A stretch of 8,560 bases of DNA, from NCBI GenBank assembly GCA_024643945.1, contig JAHELX010000089.1, forward strand, positions 1 to 8,560, read 5' to 3'. This stretch comes from Anaerolineales bacterium. GTDB lineage: Bacteria; Chloroflexota; Anaerolineae; 4572-78; NAK82. The first letter of the stretch is position 1, and each line of letters begins with the position of its first letter. A program made the translations under genes and the position numbers. The notes below the pieces were generated by a model. The model worked only from the letters and a program-made list of their open reading frames with translations, had not been told where the DNA came from and did no database searches. This document shows positions 1-6,374 of the stretch, piece by piece.

Positions 1-159
1 TACCCAACGCACGCGGGTATTATAAGAACAACGGATGCGCAGGATGTAACGGATGCGTCAATGACTGGCCAAAAATCCGTTACATCCTGCCAATCTGTGT
101 TCTGGAACGGCAGCCAATCGCAACAGAACAGATCTGACAATACCCACGTTTGCTGGGTA
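1..159. repeat. Cluster of inverted repeats, possible MITE-like element
   Basis: The gene-free left end contains four palindromes. TACCC-N9-GGGTA occurs at 1-19 and again at 141-159. In inverted orientation the two match at 15 of 19 bases (11 of 19 in direct orientation), as expected for terminal inverted repeats. Between them is a perfect 16-bp inverted pair, GCAGGATGTAACGGAT (39-54) with its complement at 75-90 (20-base loop). Next is ATCTG-TG-TTCTG (93-104) paired with CAGAACAGAT (124-133), one 2-base bulge and a 19-base loop. A direct repeat ACGGATGCG (31-39, 49-57) overlaps the first stem. The element may continue left of the window. It lies downstream of the 56-residue gene, so it could also be a structured 3' region. 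Bases 160-214 show nothing further that I can name. Confidence 0.7.
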
Positions 160-214
160 TATAATGCTTTGGCTACTGGAACTAGATTTGTTGTGCTCGC
201 CAGTAAAGTGCCTC

Positions 215-385
215 TTATTCCAGGCTCTGGAAAGACCAGAGGGCGATAGCAAACAGGCCCAGTCCGAGCAATATGGCAAGCGTCTGAAAGCTGGCAGAGC
301 CGAGAATCGCCAGGACGACGACCGCCACACCCATCGCCAGGGCCACTGCCCTGAGGATCAAGTCAACCATGGATTGCGTCTTCAT
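215..385 (-). CDS. Small two-helix membrane protein, function unknown
   Basis: A 56-residue hypothetical protein starting MKTQSMVDLILRAVAL. It has two hydrophobic segments, about 8-29 and 33-52, joined by a tight turn (GSAS), so it is likely a helical hairpin in the inner membrane with both ends on the cytoplasmic side. I choose the ATG at 385 because a perfect AGGAGG (393-398) sits seven bases upstream. The frame is open to 412, but that start has no SD. Stop is TAA. It follows the CPBP protease by 59 bp on the same strand and may be co-transcribed. I do not recognise a family. Small hydrophobic proteins of this shape are common hypothetical genes, and a role as partner of the protease is only a possibility. 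Confidence 0.75.
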   Translation of the reverse strand: MKTQSMVDLILRAVALAMGVAVVVLAILGSASFQTLAILLGLGLFAIALWSFQSLE

Positions 386-392
386 TTGAATG

Positions 393-398
393 CCTCCT
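393..398 (-). promoter_or_regulatory. Ribosome binding site of the 56-residue gene
   Basis: The minus strand reads AGGAGG, seven bases and then ATG (385). This perfect SD is the main reason to accept such a short gene and to prefer this start to the one at 412. Confidence 0.8.
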
Positions 399-413
399 GA
401 TGATAGGTGCACC

Positions 414-432
414 GCGTTTACATTTTAAACGC
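414..432. repeat. Small palindrome between CPBP gene and 56-residue gene
   Basis: GCGTTTA (414-420) and TAAACGC (426-432) flank a five-base loop, giving a 7-bp stem. It lies 13 bases past the CPBP stop in the reading direction and just ahead of the next gene's SD. There is no T-run after it on the minus strand, so it is not a standard terminator. It could be an operator or a processing hairpin. Confidence 0.4.
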
Positions 433-444
433 AGACGAACCGCC

Positions 445-1167
445 TCACCCCATCCCCAGCAAGGGCAGCAGGACGATGCCGATGAAGTCCTGCAGGAAGT
501 GCATCACCATGGGTGCGACCAGGCTCTTGCGCCACACGTAAATGATGGCGAAGACCGCCCCCATGGTCCCCACGGTGACCACCCCCGCCGTTCCCTCGTA
601 GCCGTGCCCCAGCGAAAAGACGAAGGCCGAAAGCAGGATCGCCACCACCGTGCTGGCAGTCAGGGTCCTGAAGCGCAGGATGAGATATCCCCGGAAGATG
701 GTCTCCTCCGCCACGGCGACGACCACCACCAGGACGAAGGCCAGCACGATCTCCATAATACCTTGCGCGGCCAGGAAGGAAGGCGTGGGCGTCGACGGGA
801 CGCTGAACCCGGCTTGATGCAGGGCATTTTCCAGCAGGCCGGCCCCGTAGAAGAGCGGGATGAACAGCACCACCCCCAGGACGATGTCCTTCCAGCCGTT
901 CTTGAACGACCAGCCGATTCTCATGATGGCTTCGCGGTTGCGCCAGATAAAGAAGAGGATCAGGCTGACCAGGGCCAGGTCGCGCAGGATGGTCGCAACT
1001 GCGGTGAGCACGAAGCTCAAAGTCCCCTGCTTGACCGCGAAGAAGGAAAGTGCCAGGGACGGTACAATGAGGAAAAGGAAGGCGGAGACCTCAAAGAGCT
1101 GCTCTCTGCGGCTGAGCCCGGCACGGCTTTCCCAGCCAGCCTCCCCGACGTTCGATTCTTTCAGCAT
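445..1167 (-). CDS. CPBP family intramembrane metalloprotease (CAAX/Abi type)
   Basis: A 240-residue multi-pass membrane protein of the CPBP family (PF02517). It has a short polar N-terminus (1-26) and hydrophobic helices at about 27-46, 50-75, 95-112, 136-153, 170-187, 194-212 and 220-238. The catalytic signatures are EETIFR (E154, E155, R159), FSLGH (F184, H188) and HFLQD (H223, D227), the three conserved motifs that form the glutamate/histidine active site of Rce1-type proteases. Everything needed for activity therefore looks present. Bacterial members process prenylated-like or peptide substrates, confer bacteriocin self-immunity, or have unknown roles; no bacteriocin gene is visible here. 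The ATG at 1167 follows a strong AGGAGGA by seven bases. Stop is TGA. The 56-residue membrane gene follows after 59 bp on the same strand. Confidence 0.93.
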   Translation of the reverse strand: MLKESNVGEAGWESRAGLSRREQLFEVSAFLFLIVPSLALSFFAVKQGTLSFVLTAVATILRDLALVSLILFFIWRNREAIMRIGWSFKNGWKDIVLGVVLFIPLFYGAGLLENALHQAGFSVPSTPTPSFLAAQGIMEIVLAFVLVVVVAVAEETIFRGYLILRFRTLTASTVVAILLSAFVFSLGHGYEGTAGVVTVGTMGAVFAIIYVWRKSLVAPMVMHFLQDFIGIVLLPLLGMG

Positions 1168-1222
1168 AGGTACTTCCTCCTGTAAATTGATATTTCATCG
1201 TAACTGCACCGGCTTAATGCAA

Positions 1223-1239
1223 TACCCGCACCTGGGTAT
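1223..1239. repeat. TACCC-N6-GGGTA palindrome upstream of the CPBP gene
   Basis: TACCC (1223-1227) and GGGTA (1234-1238) form an inverted repeat, 56 bp ahead of the CPBP start codon. Similar TACCC/GGGTA pairs occur at 1-19 and 141-159. On the plus strand the right half runs into TATAGA, which resembles a -10 box, but no gene follows in that direction. The position would suit an operator for the CPBP gene; this is a guess. Confidence 0.35.
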
Positions 1240-1250
1240 AGAATCCCCCA

Positions 1251-1361
1251 TGTCATTCCGAACGTAGTGAGGAATCCCTGAGGCCATCCAATGATTTTTG
1301 GCCATCGGGGGCATAGGTTTGTGCCATGTCTCAGGGATTCCTCACTTCGTTCGGAATGACA
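1251..1361. repeat. 'CHSERSEESL' dispersed inverted repeat
   Basis: Two 32-bp arms, 1251-1282 and 1330-1361, are inverted copies with one mismatch and enclose 47 bp. Each arm contains GGGATTCCTCAC, then a short variable step, then GTTCGGAATGAC. Translated in one frame the right arm reads CHSERSEESL, a peptide that turns up as spurious hypothetical proteins in many bacterial genomes because this repeat is dispersed in them (recalled knowledge, not searched). Here it occupies the 249-bp gap between the AI-2E and CPBP genes. The centre holds a direct repeat of GGCCATC (1282-1288 and 1300-1306). In RNA the arms could form a long hairpin that separates the two flanking transcripts. No coding role is supported. 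Confidence 0.85.
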
Positions 1362-1416
1362 CCTGGGCGAAACTTTGGCTTCATCATAGAACATCCATTT
1401 GCTGGCCCTTTGTTGC

Positions 1417-2562
1417 TTATGGCGTTTCTCCTCCTGCCGTCTCAGCCTCAGGCATGACCGCCCCTGTCTGGCGGCGCACGGCTGGAGCGATCACCTCTCG
1501 CACAAACACCCGCAGGGCTGCGGCCAGCGGGATGGCGATGATGGCCCCCAGGATGCCGCCGATCGCCCCCCCGGCGAGGAGCGCCAGGATCACCAGCAGC
1601 GGCGAGATCGCGGTCTGCGTGCCCATAATGTTCGGGAGTACGATATTGCCTTCAAACTGATGCAGCACAAGCACGAAGCCCAGGGCCAGGAGTGCCTTGG
1701 TCGGCGATTGCAGGAGCGCGCTGCCCACCAGGGGCACCGCCGCGATAATCGGCCCCACCCAGGGCACAAACTCCAACAACCCGGCGAGTAGACCCAGGAC
1801 GAGGGCGTAATTGATGCCGAGCAGATAGAGCCCAACGTACGTCGAAGTGCCGATGACCAGGCCGTCGAGGAACGCGCCGCGGATGAAGCCGCCCATTTGC
1901 TGGCCCATCTTGTCCAACACACCGCCCACCCGCTCACGACGCCCTCCTGGAAAAAGGGAGAGAAAGAAATCTCGTATGGCCGGTGCCTCCATCAGCCAGT
2001 AAATCGAGATGAAGAATATCACCACAATATCGAGGAGCGACGAGAAGAGCGCGACTGGCAGTGATACCAGGGCCGAGCTCACGCTGCCGATTTGAGAGGT
2101 GAGCGCGTTGAGCACATTCCCGCTGACTTGCAGGTTTCGACTGGCGAGCCACTGCTGGATGATGGTGACCAGGTCCGGGATGCGGTTACTGGCTTCCCGG
2201 ATCTGGCTGGCCAGTGTGGGAATCAAGGCATAGCCAATTGCTGCCAGCACCAACAGCAAGGCCAGGTAGACCAGGACAACTGCGATGGCGCGTGGCAGCC
2301 AACGGCTCAGCCAGTTCGCGATCGGCGCCAGCGACTCGGCCAGCGTGATCCCAAAGGCCAGGAGAGCCAGGGGCCGGGCCAGCAACGAGATGCCCCACAG
2401 CATCCCCAGCCCCAGGGCAATGGCAATAGCGCCCGCCCCGGCGATGTGCCACCAGGCATCGGAGGGTGTGATGGCAGACCATGAGGGTCTCCCAATGCGT
2501 GGCTGCCCGATTATTGGCTGAGCCTCCGGTTGATCACTAGATACTTGATTTGGTGGTGTCAT
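1417..2562 (-). CDS. AI-2E family transporter (PF01594, formerly UPF0118)
   Basis: A 381-residue polytopic membrane protein. Family features are an N-terminal proline-rich cytoplasmic tail (1-35), helices at about 37-75 and 91-115, an amphipathic extracytoplasmic stretch (about 117-165), a helix at 166-191, a polar linker with FPGGRRERVGGVLDKMGQQ (204-222), and the conserved block LEFVPWVGP (263-271), HQFEGNIVLPNIMGTQTAISP (301-321), followed by hydrophobic helices to about 352. The family name comes from the E. coli autoinducer-2 exporter TqsA, but most members transport other things, including Na+/H+ antiport in some, so the substrate is unknown. I choose the ATG at 2562, eight bases after GAGGA within AAGGTGAGGA. 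A GTG at 2577 would overlap that SD and give 386 residues. Stop is TAA. It lies 100 bp after the sugar porter on the same strand; co-transcription is possible but no functional link is evident. Confidence 0.92.
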   Translation of the reverse strand: MTPPNQVSSDQPEAQPIIGQPRIGRPSWSAITPSDAWWHIAGAGAIAIALGLGMLWGISLLARPLALLAFGITLAESLAPIANWLSRWLPRAIAVVLVYLALLLVLAAIGYALIPTLASQIREASNRIPDLVTIIQQWLASRNLQVSGNVLNALTSQIGSVSSALVSLPVALFSSLLDIVVIFFISIYWLMEAPAIRDFFLSLFPGGRRERVGGVLDKMGQQMGGFIRGAFLDGLVIGTSTYVGLYLLGINYALVLGLLAGLLEFVPWVGPIIAAVPLVGSALLQSPTKALLALGFVLVLHQFEGNIVLPNIMGTQTAISPLLVILALLAGGAIGGILGAIIAIPLAAALRVFVREVIAPAVRRQTGAVMPEAETAGGETP

Positions 2563-2570
2563 AAGCGTAT

Positions 2571-2580
2571 TCCTCACCTT
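2571..2580 (-). promoter_or_regulatory. Ribosome binding site deciding the AI-2E family gene start
   Basis: The minus strand reads AAGGTGAGGA followed by eight bases and the ATG at 2562. Because the GTG at 2575-2577 is inside this purine run, the downstream ATG is the better start. Confidence 0.65.
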
Positions 2581-2628
2581 CAGATAGCCCCATAGGCTTT
2601 GGCCCCTTATGTTCTCTACCTTTGGCTA

Positions 2629-2645
2629 TGCCCAGGTATAGGGCA
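2629..2645. repeat. Short inverted repeat upstream of the AI-2E family gene
   Basis: TGCCC and GGGCA are separated by seven bases (aggtata), in the 100-bp gap between the MFS stop and the AI-2E start. The stem is only 5 bp and no T-run follows, so it is a weak terminator candidate at best. It could also be an operator. A second small pair, AGCC (2586-2589) and GGCT (2595-2598), lies closer to the gene. Neither is assigned a function. Confidence 0.3.
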
Positions 2646-2662
2646 CTATCATCTCTCCTGGC

Positions 2663-4042
2663 TCATCCCTTGCCCATCTCGCGCGGGTGCCGGCCGGCGC
2701 GCCAATGCGCCTCTATATCTTCCAGGGTCCGTCCTTTGGTCTCCGGCACCAGGAAATAGGCAAACAGCCAGGCCCCGACGCCCACCACGCCGTACAACCA
2801 AAACGTTCCGGGACGCCCCAGGACTTGCGTCAAGGTGAGAAAGGTCAGGGCGACGACCAGATTAGCCCCCCAGTTGACAATGGAGGCGATGCTCATAGCC
2901 AGGCCGCGGATCTTTAGCGGGTAAATCTCCGAGATCAGCAGCCAGAAAACAGGCCCCAGGCCGACAGCAAATGAGCCCACGTAAACTACCAGACTCCCTA
3001 CGGCGATCCATCCCAGGACGTTCAGCAGATTGGGCAGCAGGAAAGCCAGGCCCAACACCCCCAGACTCAGGATCATTCCGGCCATGCTGATCAATAACAA
3101 GGGACGCCGCCCGACGCGATCGACCAATCTGATGGCCACGATGGTCATCAGCACGTTCATCACGCCGACGCCTACCGTGGCCAGAATGGATACCGCCGCC
3201 GAGCCGAGGCCGGCAAACTCAAAAATCGTGGGGGCGTAATAGATGATGGTGTTGATACCCGTCACCTGTTGGAAGATGGCCAGGCCGATACCGACTACCA
3301 GTGCCGGTCTTACCAGTGGCTGCAGCAGCTCTGCCCATTCGCCGGTTTGTACCTGCTCGCTGCGCTGGATATCGCCTAACTCGTCGTCCACGTGGGTGGT
3401 GTCCCGGATTCGCTCGAGAACCGTGCGTGCTTTGTCCAACATTTTGCGGCTGACCAGCCAACGGGGGCTATCCGGTAAGAAAAGCATCCCGGTGCCCAAA
3501 ATCGTGGCTGGAATCGCCGCCAGCCCAAACATCCAGCGCCATGCACCCAGACCGGACAGGGCGTAGTCCACCAGGTACGAGACGACGATCCCCAGCGTGA
3601 TCGCCAATTGGTTCAGGGAAACCAGCGAGCCACGCACGCTGGGCGGGGCTGCCTCTGAGATATAAAGCGGTGCGGCGAAGGAAGCTATCCCGATGGCAGT
3701 ACCTACCACGATCCGGCCGGCGATCAGCCAACCAATCGCCGGCGCCACCGCCGTGCCCACGGCGCCCAGGGCAAAAACGATAGCAGCCGCGATGATGATT
3801 CTGCGCCGTCCAAAACGGTCGGCCAGCGCTCCACCGGCGGCAGCGCCGACTACCGCGCCCACCAACACGGCACTGGTCACCACCTCTTGCATCGTCGCCG
3901 AAAGGGCGAACTGTTGTTTAATGAAGAGGAGGGCGCCCGAGATAACACCGGTATCATAACCAAAAAGCAGGCCAGCCATTGCGGAGACGGCAGCGACGAC
4001 ATAGACGAAGCGTCCCTTGGCACCATTCGTCGATTCAGGCAT
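2663..4042 (-). CDS. Sugar porter family MFS transporter (XylE/GalP-like)
   Basis: A 459-residue inner-membrane protein with twelve predicted transmembrane segments. It is expected to import a monosaccharide by proton symport or facilitated diffusion. The sugar porter (TC 2.A.1.1) signatures are all visible: GYDTGVISGA (28-37), ADRFGRRR (74-81), PLYISEAAPPSVRGSL (125-140), PDSPRWL (190-196), QQVTGINTIIYYAPTIF (258-274, whose QQ and N residues line the sugar site in XylE), the second-half loop DRVGRRP (308-314), SEIYPLKIRG (371-380) and PETKGRTLEDIE (433-444). A cytoplasmic loop sits between the two six-helix halves at about 190-245. The length is typical of bacterial members. The ATG at 4042 follows AAGGAG by six bases. 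It is separated from glgP by the 4060-4191 repeat, so it may have its own transcript. Which sugar it carries cannot be told; xylose, galactose, arabinose and glucose carriers all share these motifs. Confidence 0.94.
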   Translation of the reverse strand: MPESTNGAKGRFVYVVAAVSAMAGLLFGYDTGVISGALLFIKQQFALSATMQEVVTSAVLVGAVVGAAAGGALADRFGRRRIIIAAAIVFALGAVGTAVAPAIGWLIAGRIVVGTAIGIASFAAPLYISEAAPPSVRGSLVSLNQLAITLGIVVSYLVDYALSGLGAWRWMFGLAAIPATILGTGMLFLPDSPRWLVSRKMLDKARTVLERIRDTTHVDDELGDIQRSEQVQTGEWAELLQPLVRPALVVGIGLAIFQQVTGINTIIYYAPTIFEFAGLGSAAVSILATVGVGVMNVLMTIVAIRLVDRVGRRPLLLISMAGMILSLGVLGLAFLLPNLLNVLGWIAVGSLVVYVGSFAVGLGPVFWLLISEIYPLKIRGLAMSIASIVNWGANLVVALTFLTLTQVLGRPGTFWLYGVVGVGAWLFAYFLVPETKGRTLEDIEAHWRAGRHPREMGKG

Positions 4043-4059
4043 GATTTTCTCCTTAATAC

Positions 4060-4191
4060 GTAACTATTCAGGCCAGATAACCCTTGCGAAGGTTTGGTGA
4101 GAATTTTCAGAGCGAAAATGCCTTGGCCTACCGAGAATTGCTCTGTTGGCAAAGTTATTCTCAACCTTCGCAAGGGTAACTGAGTAGTCAC
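4060..4191. repeat. 132-bp nested inverted-repeat (MITE/REP-like) element
   Basis: This element fills most of the 167-bp gap between glgP and the MFS gene. Its ends match as inverted copies of a 12-mer: GTAACTATTCAG at 4060-4071 and, on the opposite strand, GTGACTACTCAG (4180-4191). Inside them is a perfect 15-bp inverted pair, ACCCTTGCGAAGGTT (4080-4094) and its complement (4163-4177). Then come GAGAAT/ATTCTC (4099-4104 / 4157-4162) and CAGAGC/GCTCTG (4108-4113 / 4140-4145). All pairs are properly nested, so one strand could fold into a single long bulged hairpin. Each 15-mer is also nearly palindromic itself (CCTT-GCG-AAGG). There is no open reading frame that needs it and no transposase. 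A miniature transposable element or a processed mRNA hairpin between operon segments are both plausible. No T-run follows the hairpin, so a simple intrinsic terminator is less likely. Confidence 0.8.
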
Positions 4192-4209
4192 CTCAATACT
4201 TTCTAATGG

Positions 4210-6348
4210 TCAGCCCTCGTTCTCTGTCAGGCCGAGGGCCTGGGCATAGAAGCGATTGGCGTATTCTTTCATCATTCGCCGCGTGCTGAAGGCGGGTGCC
4301 ACACTGCTGATAGCCGCTTTCATCACCTGGACGAATCCGTGAGGCACCCCATGGTCGGATCGCTGGTAGTAGAGCGGAATGATCTTTTCCTCGAGCAGAC
4401 GATATAGCGCCCCGGCATCGGCCTGGGTGCGATCCCCCTCGATCTCTTCCCCGCCAAAGGCCCAGCCGTTGGCGTCATTGTGTCCCTCGATCCACCAACC
4501 ATCCAGGATTGCCAGATTGGGAACACCGTTGATGCTGGCTTTCATGCCACTGGTCCCGCTCGCCTCCAGGGGAGGGATGGGATTATTGAGCCAGACATCC
4601 ACTCCGTGTACCATGGTCTCGGCCAGTTGCTGGTCGTAGTCTTCCACGAATGCAATCCGCCCCGCGAACTCAGGATTCTGGCCCAGGTGAAAGATTTTCT
4701 GTATCAGCCGCTTGCCTTCGAGGTCGGCAGGATGAGCTTTTCCGGCAAAGATGATCTGCAGCGGGTGCCAGGGGTCGGTGAGCAGGCGCTTGACCCGTTC
4801 CAGGTCGTATAGGATGAGATCAGGCCGCTTGTAGCCGGTGAACCGCCGCGCAAAACCCAGGGTCAAGACCTCATCATCCAGCAGCGCGCCGAAGGCGATC
4901 ACATTCTCAGCCGCCACCTTGTCCCTCTGCCAGCGTTCTCGAGCCCGTTCGTTGATTTGGTCGACGAGCGCTACCTTAAGCTCCTGGTGTAGCTGCCACA
5001 AGTCCTCGTCGCTAATCTCGTCTATCATCTCCCAAATTCCCGGTTGGTCTTGATCGACGATCCAGGCCGGGCCCAGGTATCTGTTGAGCAAGGGTTGCAG
5101 TCGGATGGGATCCATCCAACTCATCAGGTGGACGCCGTTGGTGATGGCTGCGATGGGCACTTCTTCCTCTGTCTTATCCGGCCACAGGCTTGCCCACATG
5201 GTGCGAGCCACCTCCCCGTGTCGCTGGCTGACCGCATTCCGGAATTTGGCCGTTCGCAGCGCGAACACTGTCATGTTAAATCCCGCACTGGGGTCTTGGG
5301 GGTTGATCCCCAACTGGAGGAAAGTGTCGCGATCGGTCCCCAATTGGCCGTAGTAATGGTCGAAATACTTTTCCATCAACGGAAAGGGGAAAACATCGGT
5401 GCCCGCCGGGACGGGCGTGTGGGTGGTGAAAATCGTACTCGCCTGTACCTGCTGGGCGGCTTCTTCAAAGCCTGTGCCCTCCTCGACCAGCATCCGAATG
5501 CGTTCCAGCGTGGCCAGGGCCGGATGCCCCTCGTTGATGTGCAGCGCAGCCGGCCGGGTCCCCAGGGCTTCGAGCACACGCATTCCGCCCATTCCCAATA
5601 CGATCTCCTGTCGCAGGCGCTGCTCGGGGTTGGTTGCGTACAGGTGGTGGGCGATGGCTCGATCCCAGGGCTGGTTGGCCTCGATGTCCGTGTCCATCAG
5701 ATACAGTGGTACGCGCCCGGCGTCCACTTTCCAGACGGCCACGTGGACGGGGGGGTCAAAGATGGGTACCTGGACTGTGAGCGGCCTGCCTTCCGCGTCG
5801 AAGACCCGCGTGATCGGATCATAAGTTCGATCCAGGGTCTCTTCCACATCTCCCTGCCAGCCATCCTCCCGGATGCGCTGCCGGACGTAGCCCTGCGAGT
5901 AGATCAGGCCTATCCCTACCACTGGAATCGCCAGATCACTGCATTCTTTGATGTAATCCCCAGCCAGGATGCCTAACCCGCCGGCGTAGACTGGGAGTGA
6001 GACGTGTAAACCATACTCGGCCGAGAAGTAGGCCAGTGGGGAGGGGAGACGGCCGTATTCAGCCGCAAACCAACCCGCGTGCGAGGTGGTTTCTGCCTCG
6101 AACTGGCCCATCACCGCATCGTAGCGTGCCAGAAACTCCTTATCCTGTGTTGCTTCCTCCAGTACCTGTTGTGGTAATGAGGCCAGCATTCGTATCGGAT
6201 TGTGTCCGCTTTCGCGCCAGGCTTGCAAGTCCAGCGCGCGAAACAGGTCCCGCGCTGGCGCATGCCAGCTCCACCACAGGTTATAGGCCAGCCCTCCCAG
6301 CCCGCGAATCCGCTCCGGGAGATTAGGGAATCGATCTGTCGTGCTCAT
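4210..6348 (-). CDS. glgP: Alpha-glucan (glycogen/maltodextrin) phosphorylase with DUF3417 domain
   Basis: A 712-residue PLP-dependent phosphorylase of the GT35 family that cleaves terminal alpha-1,4 glucose from glucans with phosphate, giving glucose-1-phosphate in the cytoplasm. It belongs to the divergent bacterial/archaeal type with an N-terminal DUF3417 domain (about 11-120, with YNLWWSWHAPARDLFRALD at 22-40). Further landmarks are YAGGLGILAGDYIKE (121-135), HINEGHPAL (270-278), FTTHTPVPAGTDVF (307-320), GFARRFTGYKRPDL (498-511) and the PLP site EASGTSGMKASINGVPN (595-611), where K603 should form the Schiff base. The frame stays open upstream to 6510. I choose the ATG at 6348 because GGAGGA sits five bases ahead of it, because the family homology starts a few residues later, and because the extension would overlap glgX and is low-complexity and arginine-rich. 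It ends in TGA. Polymer versus maltodextrin preference cannot be read from the sequence. Confidence 0.96.
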   Translation of the reverse strand: MSTTDRFPNLPERIRGLGGLAYNLWWSWHAPARDLFRALDLQAWRESGHNPIRMLASLPQQVLEEATQDKEFLARYDAVMGQFEAETTSHAGWFAAEYGRLPSPLAYFSAEYGLHVSLPVYAGGLGILAGDYIKECSDLAIPVVGIGLIYSQGYVRQRIREDGWQGDVEETLDRTYDPITRVFDAEGRPLTVQVPIFDPPVHVAVWKVDAGRVPLYLMDTDIEANQPWDRAIAHHLYATNPEQRLRQEIVLGMGGMRVLEALGTRPAALHINEGHPALATLERIRMLVEEGTGFEEAAQQVQASTIFTTHTPVPAGTDVFPFPLMEKYFDHYYGQLGTDRDTFLQLGINPQDPSAGFNMTVFALRTAKFRNAVSQRHGEVARTMWASLWPDKTEEEVPIAAITNGVHLMSWMDPIRLQPLLNRYLGPAWIVDQDQPGIWEMIDEISDEDLWQLHQELKVALVDQINERARERWQRDKVAAENVIAFGALLDDEVLTLGFARRFTGYKRPDLILYDLERVKRLLTDPWHPLQIIFAGKAHPADLEGKRLIQKIFHLGQNPEFAGRIAFVEDYDQQLAETMVHGVDVWLNNPIPPLEASGTSGMKASINGVPNLAILDGWWIEGHNDANGWAFGGEEIEGDRTQADAGALYRLLEEKIIPLYYQRSDHGVPHGFVQVMKAAISSVAPAFSTRRMMKEYANRFYAQALGLTENEG

Positions 6349-6353
6349 AGTTA

Positions 6354-6359
6354 TCCTCC
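6354..6359 (-). promoter_or_regulatory. Ribosome binding site deciding the glgP start
   Basis: The minus strand reads TGGAGGATAACTATG, which places GGAGGA five bases before the ATG at 6348. It lies in the 26-base gap between the glgX stop and glgP. This rules in favour of the internal ATG over the 54-codon upstream extension, which would run inside glgX. Confidence 0.85.
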
Positions 6360-6374
6360 ACTTGGTGCCAATAT

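Noticed and set aside
134..165. Possible plus-strand promoter CTGACA with TATATA/TATAAT
   Set aside because: The spacing is 18-20 bp and the -10 box matches, but it points against every gene in the window and overlaps the 141-159 palindrome, so I do not call it.
445..1167. CPBP/Abi protein as part of a phage-defence system
   Set aside because: The 'Abi' label is historical, and no other defence gene, phage gene or toxin lies nearby.
400..1185. 261-codon open frame on the plus strand opposite the CPBP gene
   Set aside because: Its product is rich in D, H, Q and R with no domain, and the opposite strand encodes a clear membrane protease with all catalytic motifs. It is a shadow frame.
1161..1394. 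77-codon minus-strand frame containing CHSERSEESL
   Set aside because: It is the translation of the inverted repeat at 1251-1361, a known source of spurious proteins.
1417..2562. Quorum-sensing role for the AI-2E family gene
   Set aside because: The family name derives from one characterised member; there is no luxS, lsr gene or sensor in the window to support autoinducer transport.
5044..5976. 310-codon open frame on the plus strand opposite glgP
   Set aside because: No recognisable motifs; glgP on the other strand is a certain gene over the same bases.
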